A stretch of DNA of 64,000 bases from Bacteroidetes bacterium UBA4416 (lineage in GTDB: Bacteria > Bacteroidota > Bacteroidia > B-17B0 > Aurantibacillaceae), in NCBI GenBank assembly GCA_002390745.1, contig DGQK01000067.1, positions 57,800 through 121,799 of the forward strand. Direction: 5' to 3'. The first letter of the stretch is position 1, and each line of letters opens with the position of its first letter. Below, one piece after another: positions 27,003 through 36,003 of this stretch. Position numbers and translations under genes: made by a program. The notes below the pieces were generated by a model. It had not been told where the DNA came from, ran no database searches, and saw only the letters and a program-made list of their open reading frames with translations.

Positions 27003-28043
27003 TTAATAGGTGATCTCCACATCGCCCCCTACAGGAAAACTCTGGCAAACCAGGATACGCCCCTTAGCCACCTCATCATCCGTAAGTACCTCATTATAGG
27101 CCATCCATACCGTTCCTTTGCTACAGGTAGCTATACAGCTCGCACAGCGACCGGCCTTGCAACTATAAGGCAGCTGGATTCCCTGCCTGATCGCCGCTTC
27201 CAAAATCGACTCGGGGTACTGTGCCGAAATAGAAAAGTTTTCTCCTCCAAGACTGATCATAACCTGGTGAGGCTCCGTATCCGGCGGCTGTTCCTTGATT
27301 TTACGCGGAACGCTGCTGTAATTCTCTTTCATCACATGGCTTGCCGGAAAACGGCTCAGTAAGGTGATTTGCACGGTGAGCATATAATCAAACGGACCGC
27401 AGATATAAAACATCGCTTCGTTCCTACCTACCCTCAGGTATTGATCGATCAGCTGGTCCAGCAGCCAGCTGCTCAGGCGTGTGTTGTATATTCCATGCTC
27501 ATTGCTGAACAGAAACTTGATTGCGAAACGATCCGGGTATAGCTTCTGAAGCTCCTGCAACTGCTCATAAAAAATGGTGTCTTCCCGGCTCTTATTGCTA
27601 TAAATGAGCGTTGCCTGGTGATCTGTTGTTTGCAACACGGTTTTGATCAATGAAAAACAAGGCGTAATGCCGCTGCCGGCAGCCACAAAGAAAAACTGCC
27701 TGATCAGCGGATCGTTCTCCGGCAAAGTGAATTGCCCGGCAATACCCGTCGATTCAAGAATATCGCCCACACTTACCGTTGTTAATAAAGCCCTCGAAAA
27801 CTCCCCGTTATCCAGCTTTTTGACGGTGATCGCCAGTTCCTTATCGATGCCGGGTGCCGAAGACATGGAATAAGACCTCCGCTTTTCACCATATTCCGTA
27901 TGGAATACGAGGGTCAGAAATTGTCCGGGCTTATACACCGGCTCCCAGCCGTTCAGGGGTTCAAGCACAAATGTTTTAGCATCCTTGCTTTCCCGGATAA
28001 GGCGTATTACCTTTAATTGCCGGACGATGGAGTTTTGGTACAT
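27003..28043 (-). CDS. PaaE-like ferredoxin reductase (FAD/NAD plus 2Fe-2S)
   Basis: A 346-residue flavoprotein. The FAD-binding barrel is at about 5-105 (RRSYSMSSAPG), the NAD-binding domain at about 110-235 (AAGSGITPCFSLIKTVLQ, then YICGPFDYML), and a plant-type 2Fe-2S ferredoxin at about 260-346 with its Cys ligands in CKAGRCASCIATC and ILVCQ. This order (reductase then ferredoxin) is that of PaaE and related oxygenase reductases. No oxygenase gene is nearby, so the electron acceptor is unknown. It may serve a fatty-acid or other hydroxylase encoded elsewhere. Confidence 0.9.
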   Translation of the reverse strand: MYQNSIVRQLKVIRLIRESKDAKTFVLEPLNGWEPVYKPGQFLTLVFHTEYGEKRRSYSMSSAPGIDKELAITVKKLDNGEFSRALLTTVSVGDILESTGIAGQFTLPENDPLIRQFFFVAAGSGITPCFSLIKTVLQTTDHQATLIYSNKSREDTIFYEQLQELQKLYPDRFAIKFLFSNEHGIYNTRLSSWLLDQLIDQYLRVGRNEAMFYICGPFDYMLTVQITLLSRFPASHVMKENYSSVPRKIKEQPPDTEPHQVMISLGGENFSISAQYPESILEAAIRQGIQLPYSCKAGRCASCIATCSKGTVWMAYNEVLTDDEVAKGRILVCQSFPVGGDVEITY

Positions 28044-28547
28044 AGTTTTATAGATAAATCTGGGATTTCAAAACTTTGTTAACTAATAGTAATCAACGTT
28101 AATTAACACTCATAACAAGATCCTTTGGTTTTGAGTACGTTATCATCCTTCCGAATTAACAAATTTGCTGTGTAAAACATAATTGTCCGTTAATAAGTTT
28201 GTGTAATTAATTCGCCTTTTGTTCATATCAAATTTACTTAGCACAAGATTCGTTAATTCAAAATTTACTTTCAAAAACTAGTGGGTCTGTTTTACAGTTT
28301 TACACACAGAAAAAATCCCTGAGTTCTTTTCTTACTTACTCACAAACATTGTTTCAGCCTGTTTTGTTAATTACCTTATACAGGACTACAGATCAAACTA
28401 TTATAAGTTCATTACCCGTTTAATAAATGTTAATAGACCTTAATTAATCAAAAAAACAAGGGAACAAAAGCTTATTTTTACACAGTACTAACAGCCTATA
28501 ATAATAGTCTTTAATTTAATTTTTAAAATATTTTATTAATATTATTA
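28044..28547. other. Candidate chromosomal origin (oriC-like AT-rich region)
   Basis: A 504-base AT-rich gap between a leftward and a rightward gene, with no ORF. It holds three exact copies of TTTTACACA, a relaxed DnaA box (TTWTNCACA): 28169-28177 on the minus strand, and 28298-28306 and 28476-28484 on the plus strand. A weaker box, TTACTCACA, is at 28336-28344. The last box lies next to an extremely AT-rich stretch (28491-28547) that could unwind. A parS cluster lies 9.4-12 kb to the right and transcription diverges from this gap. The origin role is inferred; these bases must also hold the nadA promoter. Confidence 0.42.
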
Positions 28548-29525
28548 ATGAATCTCGAAAAAGGTTACCTCGAAAAAAAAATTGATCCGGCGCTTGATTT
28601 GTTCAAAGAGATTGCGCATCTTAAGAAGGAGAAGAACGCCATCATCCTGGCTCATTACTATCAGGATGCTGATATTCAGGACATTGCAGACTATATCGGC
28701 GACAGTTTAGGCCTCGCTCAGCAAGCTGAAAAATCAACGGCCGACATCATTTTATTTGCCGGTGTGCATTTTATGGCGGAAACTGCCAAGATCCTCAATC
28801 CGCAGACCAAGGTGCTCATCCCCGATCTCAAGGCAGGTTGCTCCCTGGCCGATTCCTGCCCGCCCGATGCATTTGCCGCATTTAAAGCCGCTCACCCCGA
28901 CCATGTGGTGCTTACGTATGTCAATTGTACAGCCGATATCAAAGCGCTCTCAGATGTCATCGTAACTTCTACCAACGCCGTTCAGATCGTGGAATCCTTT
29001 CCGAAAGATCAGAAGATCATTTTTGCGCCGGACAAGAACCTCGGAGCATATATCAATAAAGTGACCGGCCGTAACATGGTGTTATGGAACGGATCCTGCA
29101 TGGTACACGAGATCTTCAGCCTCGAAAAGCTCATTAAGCTGAAAGCCCAGCATCCGAAGGCCGTTGTGCTGGCTCACCCGGAGTGTGAAGCGGCGATCCT
29201 CGACCATGCCGATTATATTGGCAGCACTACGGCTTTACTCAACTACAGTAAGAAGTCGGAAGCCAGCGAGTTTATTGTGCTCACGGAAACCGGTATCATC
29301 CATCAGATGCAGAAGGCAAGTCCCGGAAAAACATTCATTCCCGCACCGCCCAACAACAGCTGCGCCTGCAACGATTGCCCTTATATGAAACTGAATACTC
29401 TCGAAAAAATATACAATACCCTGAAATACGAACAGCCCGAATTACTGATGGATGCAGAGATGATTGAAAAGGCCAAAAAGCCCATCACACGCATGCTGGA
29501 GCTGTCCGCACAATTCGGCTTATAA
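28548..29525 (+). CDS. nadA: Quinolinate synthase A
   Basis: A 325-residue 4Fe-4S enzyme that condenses iminoaspartate with dihydroxyacetone phosphate to quinolinate in NAD synthesis. Seen: IILAHYYQDADIQDIADYI at about 34-52, LKAGCSLADSCPPDAF with the first cluster Cys, GSCMVHEIFSLE with the second, and NNSCACNDCPYMKLNTLEK with the third. PECEAAILDHADYIGST is typical. Length is normal for the short form. No nadB or nadC is adjacent. The next gene starts 33 bp later on the same strand. Confidence 0.96.
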   Translation: MNLEKGYLEKKIDPALDLFKEIAHLKKEKNAIILAHYYQDADIQDIADYIGDSLGLAQQAEKSTADIILFAGVHFMAETAKILNPQTKVLIPDLKAGCSLADSCPPDAFAAFKAAHPDHVVLTYVNCTADIKALSDVIVTSTNAVQIVESFPKDQKIIFAPDKNLGAYINKVTGRNMVLWNGSCMVHEIFSLEKLIKLKAQHPKAVVLAHPECEAAILDHADYIGSTTALLNYSKKSEASEFIVLTETGIIHQMQKASPGKTFIPAPPNNSCACNDCPYMKLNTLEKIYNTLKYEQPELLMDAEMIEKAKKPITRMLELSAQFGL

Positions 29526-29558
29526 ATTTTACGGTATCGATTATAAATGGTAAATTAG

Positions 29559-31301
29559 ATGTTTTATAGATTGTTTGTTCCAGTGTTACAGAAGAGGTTG
29601 CCTTATAGTTTGAGAATTGTTTTACTGTATTTAATTGCAGCAATTCCCTGTTCTTTAAAAGCACAAACAGTCAACCCGAATGGGTATAATACCTTTTATT
29701 ACGACAATGGCGCCAAATCCTCGGAAGGCACCATGCGCGACGGAAAGCCTGACGGCTATTGGAAAAACTATTACAAGAACGGAAAGCTCAAAATAGAAGG
29801 GAACCGCAAGGACTTTCTGCTCGACAGCGTGTGGAAGTTCTATACCGACAGGGGCAGGATTACCAAAGCAGTAAGCTATGCCGAAGGTAAAAAGAACGGG
29901 TATACGTTCAATTACGATACCAACCAGCGTGTCAGCAGCAAGGAGCCTTTTGTAAACGATATCAAGCAGGGAACCGCCTTTTCCTATTATCCTTCGGGAA
30001 GAACGAAACAAATGACGCCTTATGTCAACGGAAGGCCTGATGGCATTGCTTATGAGTATGCCGAAGATTCGACCATCATTTCGATCATCAAATACCAGGG
30101 AGGTATCCTGGCCAATGTAGAGCGTATCAACCGAAAGGATGAGAATGGAAAAAAGCAGGGCGTCTGGAAAAGCTTTTATGAAGACGGGAAGCTGAAGGAA
30201 GAGAAAAAATTTAAAGACGATCAGGTAGATGGCTATGCCAAAACCTATGATAGTAAAGGAAACCTCACCAATACCGAAAAATTCAATAACGGTAAGCAGG
30301 TGAAAAATGCCCCTGAACTGGCCCACCTTGATGTGTACAAGGATTACTACGATGATGGTACGCTCAAATACGAAGGCGGCTACATCAATGGTATGCCGGT
30401 AGGTACCCATTACCACTATAAACTCAAATACCTGTGCGACTCGCTGCCTGTGGCTCGCGACGATACCAGCGATGTGATGATCAAAAAGCAGGTATGCCGC
30501 AACAGGCCCGTACCCGATTCGGCCATTGTATACCTCGAAGGCATTAAAACCGATTACGGCGCTGTGGACAGCCTCAGAAACCGCGTGGGCATCTGGACAG
30601 AATACCATAATACCGGCGAGTTCAAAGGAAAAGGCTTGTACCTGAACGACAAGCGTGTAGGGGAATGGACTTTCTATTATCCGAACGGGCAGATCGAGCA
30701 AAAAGGAAAGTACGATAAAAAAGGACAGGCTCAGGGCGATTGGCGCTGGTACTACGAGAACGGGGCACTGATGCGCGAAGAAACCTATATCAACAACCTG
30801 CGCGACGGAACCATGACAGAGTATACCGAAGATGGCAAGGTGCTTACCAAAGGCGACTTTGCGGATGATATGCAGCAGGGCCTCTGGATCTATGAAACAC
30901 CGGAATACAAGGCTGTTGGAAAGTATGTGGATGACAAGCCCGACAGCCTATGGAAAAGCTACTATATGCCTAAAGAGCGCCTCAAATTTGAAGGGAGATT
31001 TTTGAATGGCGACGAAGACGGCGTTCATACCTGGTATTATGAGAATGGCCGGAAAATGATGCAGGGCGCCTATTCCGGAGGAATGAAACAAAACGACTGG
31101 AAGTTTTATGATGAGAATGGATACAATTACCTCACAATTTTTTATGAAAATGATATTGAAGTAAAATTCCAGGGAACAAAAGTAGTACCTACCTACGAAG
31201 AAAGCATCCGGGATTACTCATCTGTTACTTCCAAAAAGCCGGATAAAACTATCCTGGACAAAGATAAAGAAGTTAAGAAAGATGAGGAAGGCGGCGAGTA
31301 A
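29559..31301 (+). CDS. Exported MORN_2-repeat protein (YwqK-like)
   Basis: A 580-residue protein with a hydrophobic N-terminal export segment (about 12-35, LRIVLLYLIAAIPCSLKAQ). More than ten MORN_2/YwqK-type repeats follow, each like GKPDGYWKNYYKNGKLKIEG or KKQGVWKSFYEDGKLKEE. Databases often call such proteins antitoxins, but nothing here shows a toxin partner. The C-terminus is Lys/Asp/Glu-rich. The gene overlaps the next (PAS kinase) by 20 bases and begins 33 bp after nadA. The repeats usually form extended beta sheets; the binding partner is unknown. Confidence 0.85.
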   Translation: MFYRLFVPVLQKRLPYSLRIVLLYLIAAIPCSLKAQTVNPNGYNTFYYDNGAKSSEGTMRDGKPDGYWKNYYKNGKLKIEGNRKDFLLDSVWKFYTDRGRITKAVSYAEGKKNGYTFNYDTNQRVSSKEPFVNDIKQGTAFSYYPSGRTKQMTPYVNGRPDGIAYEYAEDSTIISIIKYQGGILANVERINRKDENGKKQGVWKSFYEDGKLKEEKKFKDDQVDGYAKTYDSKGNLTNTEKFNNGKQVKNAPELAHLDVYKDYYDDGTLKYEGGYINGMPVGTHYHYKLKYLCDSLPVARDDTSDVMIKKQVCRNRPVPDSAIVYLEGIKTDYGAVDSLRNRVGIWTEYHNTGEFKGKGLYLNDKRVGEWTFYYPNGQIEQKGKYDKKGQAQGDWRWYYENGALMREETYINNLRDGTMTEYTEDGKVLTKGDFADDMQQGLWIYETPEYKAVGKYVDDKPDSLWKSYYMPKERLKFEGRFLNGDEDGVHTWYYENGRKMMQGAYSGGMKQNDWKFYDENGYNYLTIFYENDIEVKFQGTKVVPTYEESIRDYSSVTSKKPDKTILDKDKEVKKDEEGGE

Positions 31302-34300
31302 TAAGGCGTCTTTCGAAGCCTCTGTTCATGATCAGGCCCTGAATTCTTTTCTTCAAAGTCTTCCGGTAGGTGTGGTTATTTTTTCATCTTCCGCCATCCT
31401 CTTTGCCAATAAAAAAGCGCTTGATATTCTCAAAGCCGGTAAAAGCTTTGAAAGCTCGCTTGGCAACTATTCCATTTTTGACCTCATTCTTCCCGAATAT
31501 CACAAAAGCTGCAAACAACGCCACAAAAAGGTTTTGGCGGGCGAAAGCCAGGAAGCATACGAACTGAAAATAAAAAATGCCAAAGGTGAAGTCATTGACG
31601 TGGAAGTGCAGTGCAACAGCATTCTGTTTGAAGGTAAAAAAGTTATTCAGACCGTCATTTCCGAAATATCCGGAAAGGTAAAAGCCCGCAACAGCCTCAA
31701 AGAAGCCGAAAACAACCTGAAAGTGATTCTGCGAGGGATCGATGAAGTAGTGTACTACCTGGATATAGAACAGGAAAGAAAACTCAAATTCATCTCCGAC
31801 AAGGTAGAAGATACCTTTGGAGTGAAGCCGGAACTGTACGGTAAAACCTATGTAAGTGGAAAAGCCGATATCCTGAAGCACATTCATCCCGATGATGTGG
31901 AAATGGTACTGAAAAGCGGCGAAAAGCTCAGGAAGGAAAAAAAGCCTCAAACATTCGTATACCGCTTCCGGAACTTTAAAACCAAAAAGTACCAATGGCT
32001 GCAGGAGCGCATCATTCCGCAGTTCGACGATAAGCGCAACCATATCGGGAACCTTGGGATTACCCGCGATATCTCCTCAGAAATGGAGAAGCAGCGCCAC
32101 CTCAAGCAGAATGAGACCATCTTCAAACACCTTTCCCAGAATGCGTCAGATATCATCTACCTCTACGATTTCAAACCTTCGGGAGCCTATACCTATGTGA
32201 GCGATTCCGTGAAGAAGATCCTGGGATACTCGCCCGAGGATTTTTACAAAGATCCCTTGTTCGGCAATAAGATCATTATCAACGACGACAGGAATATCAT
32301 CCGGAATTCCAATGCCATCATTGCGGGGCATAAGAACGTGCGAAAAACACTCGATAAATCGGTTTTCCGCTATGTTAAGAAAGATGGTAACATTGCCTGG
32401 CTCGAAACACGCTATTCGCATTTAAAAGACAAAGAAGGAAACATCACCACGCTTATCGGCATCAGCCGCGATGTAACCAAGGAAAAACAGGAAGAACAAC
32501 TGCGCAAGCAGAGTGAGAAAAAATTCAAACTCATTGCCGATAATGCCAACGATGTTATTTATTTTTTTACTTACCACCCGCAGCCAAAATACATTTACAT
32601 CAGCCCTTCCGTGAAAAAGCTGCTGGGATCGCCGGCCTCCGATTTTTATAAAGACCCCGGGAAGACCCGCTCGATGGTTATTGATCAGAAAGCTTACAAG
32701 GCTTTTGAAAAAGAACTGGCCCGTGAGCAAAAAAATAACACACTCACATTTAAAACCTCCGTATTCCAGTACAAAACAAAAGCCGGAAAACTGGTATGGC
32801 TCGAAGACAATTATTCACCGATCTTTGATGAATACGGCAATATTGAATGCATTCTTGGGATCAGCCGCGACATTACAGCCGAAAAAAACTACAGGCTGGA
32901 GCTCGAACAAAAATGGAATAATTATGAGAATGTACTGGAAAGCTCGCCTGTAGGCATTATCATTCATGATAATGGAATTTGCCTCTATTGCAATAGAACC
33001 GCCTCCAATATCCTGGAGGTAGGCGATCCGAAAAAGCTCTTCGGCTTGCCCCTGATGCATTATTTTTACGATGAGGTGCAAAAAGACCTGGCTTTTAGCC
33101 GGATGAACAGGGCCATTGGAGGCGAAGAGCTGGGAGAACACTCCTACCGTATCCGCACATCAAAAAATAACCTTATTGAAGTGGATCTGAAAACGGTACC
33201 ATTTATCTATAACGGGCAAAAATGTGTGCAAACGATCATCTCCAATATTTCGGATGCCAAGAAACTTGAGAAAGAACGCATCAGGGCGGAAATAGCAGAA
33301 GATCTCAACAAGGAACTTATCAAGGAAATCAATTACCGCAAAAAAATACAACATGAGCTCGTAACGCAAACCACAAAGTACGAAGCCATTTTTAATAACA
33401 GCTCACACCAGATATGGTCTGTCAACAGGGACATGCAGATCACCTCTTTCAACCGGAACTATTACAACTATATCAAAAAAATATTCGATAAGGAGATCAA
33501 GGTCGGTATCCACATTTCGGAAATAAAAAACAGGAAAGGAAAAAATGTCAACCTGAGCACCTGGGAAGAAAACTACAAAAAGGTATTCAACAGTAAGGAC
33601 AACAACGTAGAGTTCTTCGAAATTCAGAACGCCGACGCCCACGGTAAGATCCATTACCGCGAAATTTACCTGCACCCTATCCGCGATGCGAGAGGTATTG
33701 TGAATGAAATTGCCATTATTGCACATGATGTGACGGAAAGAAAGAATGTCGAGCAAAAAATCCTCGACCAGGCCGCCAAGCTCGAATCCATTTTTGAAAG
33801 CTCGGCCCACCTGGTGTGGACGGTAGACGCCGATTTTAAACTGACCTCCTGCAACAACAACTTCATCGAAACCTTTAAATTCAACTATCAGACAGAGCCG
33901 GTGTTGCATAAACAATTGCACCTGGTGGTATTGCCCCAGTATCGGAATGATTACGAAAATTACTGGTATCCGCTCTACCGCAAGGTACTGGCCGGAAACT
34001 CGCTCAAATTCGAAAGGAAACAAAAGGAAAAAAACGGTGGTGTCAATTACAAGGAGATTTACCTCAACCCCATTCGCAACTCCCATGGAGAGATCATTGA
34101 GATAGCCTGCCTTGCACATGATATTACCGAAAACAAGCAATTCGAAAAACAGATTGTGGAACAATCGGCCAAGCTCAAAGCCATTTTCGAAAGCGGTGAT
34201 CAGCTCATGTGGACTATCGGCAGAGACAAGCGCCTGACTTCTTTTAACCAAAATTACGCAAAAGCCATTTATGACCTCTACGGCTATTATCCGGAAATAG

Positions 34301-35151
34301 GAAAAAGCATGCGGAGCATTCGGAGCGCCGATTACCATGATCTCTGGAACGAACGATACGAGACTGCTTTCCAGGGAAGGCAGGTGGAATTTATTTCGGA
34401 AAGAGTTAACCTGCACGGTGTGAAGATCATTCGCCAGATGATCCTCTATCCCATTAAGGACAATGACAATAATGTGATCGAAATTTCGGGTATCGGCTTT
34501 GACATTACGGAGAACAAGAAAAACGAAGAGCGGATCACCCAGTCACTTAAGGAAAAAGAGGTACTGCTGAAAGAAGTACACCACCGTGTGAAAAATAACA
34601 TGCAGGTGATCTCCAGCATCCTGAATTTACAGTCTTCCTATGTGAAGGATGCCTATGCCCTCAACCTGCTCAAAGAGTGCCAGAACAGGATCAAATCCAT
34701 GGCCTTTATCCATGAAAGCCTTTACCAGACCAAGAACTTTGAATCGGTCAATTTTTCTGAATACATTACCACCTTGTCGAAAAACCTGGTGCACACCTAT
34801 TCCATCAATACCAAAAATATCAAGCTGGTTTTAACACTGGATAAGCTGTTCTTGAACCTCGATTCATCGATCCCCTGCGGCCTGATAATCAACGAAATTA
34901 TATCAAATTCATTAAAATATGCATTTCCTGATAATAGGGATGGAATAATCTTCGTAACTTTGAAAGTTGACAATCATCATGTGAGGATCGAAGCTGGTGA
35001 CAACGGGGTGGGAATTCCTCAGGGAATCGACATCAAATACACGGAAACACTAGGCTTACAGCTTGTAGATACGCTCGTAGAACAGATTAACGGAACTTTG
35101 GTACTGGAACGCCACAAAGGCACAAAATTTATTATAGAGTTTAAGAATTAA
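31282..35151 (+). CDS. Soluble multi-PAS sensor histidine kinase (HisKA_2 type)
   Basis: A 1289-residue protein with no membrane helix. I count eight PAS domains, roughly 10-125, 145-270, 280-405, 410-540, 545-665, 695-825, 830-955 and 960-1080; most end in a DIT- or DVT-type motif such as GISRDVTKEK or AHDVTERKN. A HisKA_2 domain follows with the phosphoacceptor in LKEVHHRVKNNMQVIS (His1100/1101), then an HATPase (SLKYAFPD, GDNGVGIPQ). The start overlaps the MORN gene and the response regulator is 9 bp downstream, so all three are one operon. Which small molecule or redox cue each PAS binds cannot be read. Confidence 0.93.
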   Translation: MRKAASNKASFEASVHDQALNSFLQSLPVGVVIFSSSAILFANKKALDILKAGKSFESSLGNYSIFDLILPEYHKSCKQRHKKVLAGESQEAYELKIKNAKGEVIDVEVQCNSILFEGKKVIQTVISEISGKVKARNSLKEAENNLKVILRGIDEVVYYLDIEQERKLKFISDKVEDTFGVKPELYGKTYVSGKADILKHIHPDDVEMVLKSGEKLRKEKKPQTFVYRFRNFKTKKYQWLQERIIPQFDDKRNHIGNLGITRDISSEMEKQRHLKQNETIFKHLSQNASDIIYLYDFKPSGAYTYVSDSVKKILGYSPEDFYKDPLFGNKIIINDDRNIIRNSNAIIAGHKNVRKTLDKSVFRYVKKDGNIAWLETRYSHLKDKEGNITTLIGISRDVTKEKQEEQLRKQSEKKFKLIADNANDVIYFFTYHPQPKYIYISPSVKKLLGSPASDFYKDPGKTRSMVIDQKAYKAFEKELAREQKNNTLTFKTSVFQYKTKAGKLVWLEDNYSPIFDEYGNIECILGISRDITAEKNYRLELEQKWNNYENVLESSPVGIIIHDNGICLYCNRTASNILEVGDPKKLFGLPLMHYFYDEVQKDLAFSRMNRAIGGEELGEHSYRIRTSKNNLIEVDLKTVPFIYNGQKCVQTIISNISDAKKLEKERIRAEIAEDLNKELIKEINYRKKIQHELVTQTTKYEAIFNNSSHQIWSVNRDMQITSFNRNYYNYIKKIFDKEIKVGIHISEIKNRKGKNVNLSTWEENYKKVFNSKDNNVEFFEIQNADAHGKIHYREIYLHPIRDARGIVNEIAIIAHDVTERKNVEQKILDQAAKLESIFESSAHLVWTVDADFKLTSCNNNFIETFKFNYQTEPVLHKQLHLVVLPQYRNDYENYWYPLYRKVLAGNSLKFERKQKEKNGGVNYKEIYLNPIRNSHGEIIEIACLAHDITENKQFEKQIVEQSAKLKAIFESGDQLMWTIGRDKRLTSFNQNYAKAIYDLYGYYPEIGKSMRSIRSADYHDLWNERYETAFQGRQVEFISERVNLHGVKIIRQMILYPIKDNDNNVIEISGIGFDITENKKNEERITQSLKEKEVLLKEVHHRVKNNMQVISSILNLQSSYVKDAYALNLLKECQNRIKSMAFIHESLYQTKNFESVNFSEYITTLSKNLVHTYSINTKNIKLVLTLDKLFLNLDSSIPCGLIINEIISNSLKYAFPDNRDGIIFVTLKVDNHHVRIEAGDNGVGIPQGIDIKYTETLGLQLVDTLVEQINGTLVLERHKGTKFIIEFKN

Positions 35152-35160
35152 ATTCAGATT

Positions 35161-35922
35161 ATGGAAAACAACATCAACGTGTACATTGTAGAAGACGAAA
35201 GCATCGTAGCTAAGGATATTCAGAACAGTCTGAAAAAACTGGGTTACAATGTACTTGGTATCAGCAATAACGGAGCAGATGCTATTAAAAACATTGTGGA
35301 TCTGGAGCCCAATATCGTTCTGATGGATATTATGATCAAAGGAAACATGACCGGCATTGAGGTCGCTGAGATCATTAAAAAAGAATACAACATCCCCGTT
35401 ATTTTCCTGACAGCTTATGCCGACGAAAGTACGCTGGCAAAAGCCAAAATTACAGAACCCTACGGTTACATCCTGAAACCCTTTAAAGAAATTGATCTCC
35501 ATTCCACCATTGAAATGGCGATCTATAAACATAAAAAAGATACCGAAGTACAAAAGGAAAGAGACTTTCTCTACTCTTTGGTAGAGAACAAAGACGATGC
35601 AGCCAAAGACATCCTCTTTGTGAAATCGAACAGCCGACTGGTAAAAGTAAACCTGAAAGATATCTTCTATGTGGAAGCCCTGAAAGATTATGTAGTGCTC
35701 AATACGCAATATACGCGCTACACCATCCACTCTACCATGAAAGACATCGAAAAGAAACTCGACAATGGCGATTTCATTCGCGTGCACCGCTCTTTCATTG
35801 CACGCATTGATAAGATTCAAACAATTGAAAATCAAACAGTTGTATTGGAAGAAAACAAAAAGGTCATCCCGATCGGCGGCTCTTACCGCGACGAGCTCCT
35901 GGCCAAGTTAAACATGATCTAG
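35161..35922 (+). CDS. LytTR-type response regulator
   Basis: A 253-residue regulator. The receiver domain (about 5-120) carries the phosphorylation site Asp56 in NIVLMDIMIKGNMTGIE and the conserved Lys in GYILKPFKEID. A LytTR DNA-binding domain is at about 150-250 (SRLVKVNLKDIFYVEALKDY, then GDFIRVHRSFIARI). It follows the PAS kinase by 9 bp and is its presumed partner. The receiver resembles the type usually paired with HisKA_2 kinases. Confidence 0.94.
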   Translation: MENNINVYIVEDESIVAKDIQNSLKKLGYNVLGISNNGADAIKNIVDLEPNIVLMDIMIKGNMTGIEVAEIIKKEYNIPVIFLTAYADESTLAKAKITEPYGYILKPFKEIDLHSTIEMAIYKHKKDTEVQKERDFLYSLVENKDDAAKDILFVKSNSRLVKVNLKDIFYVEALKDYVVLNTQYTRYTIHSTMKDIEKKLDNGDFIRVHRSFIARIDKIQTIENQTVVLEENKKVIPIGGSYRDELLAKLNMI

Positions 35923-36003
35923 CATCCCGATAAAAGATACAACACATAAGATTAAAGACGGGTCTTTTATCCTTTATCTTACCTCTTTTATCCTCTTCAA
36001 AAA

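Noticed and set aside
33403..34416. A 337-codon open frame on the minus strand
   Set aside because: It is antisense to the PAS kinase and repeats the mirrored pattern of its PAS repeats.
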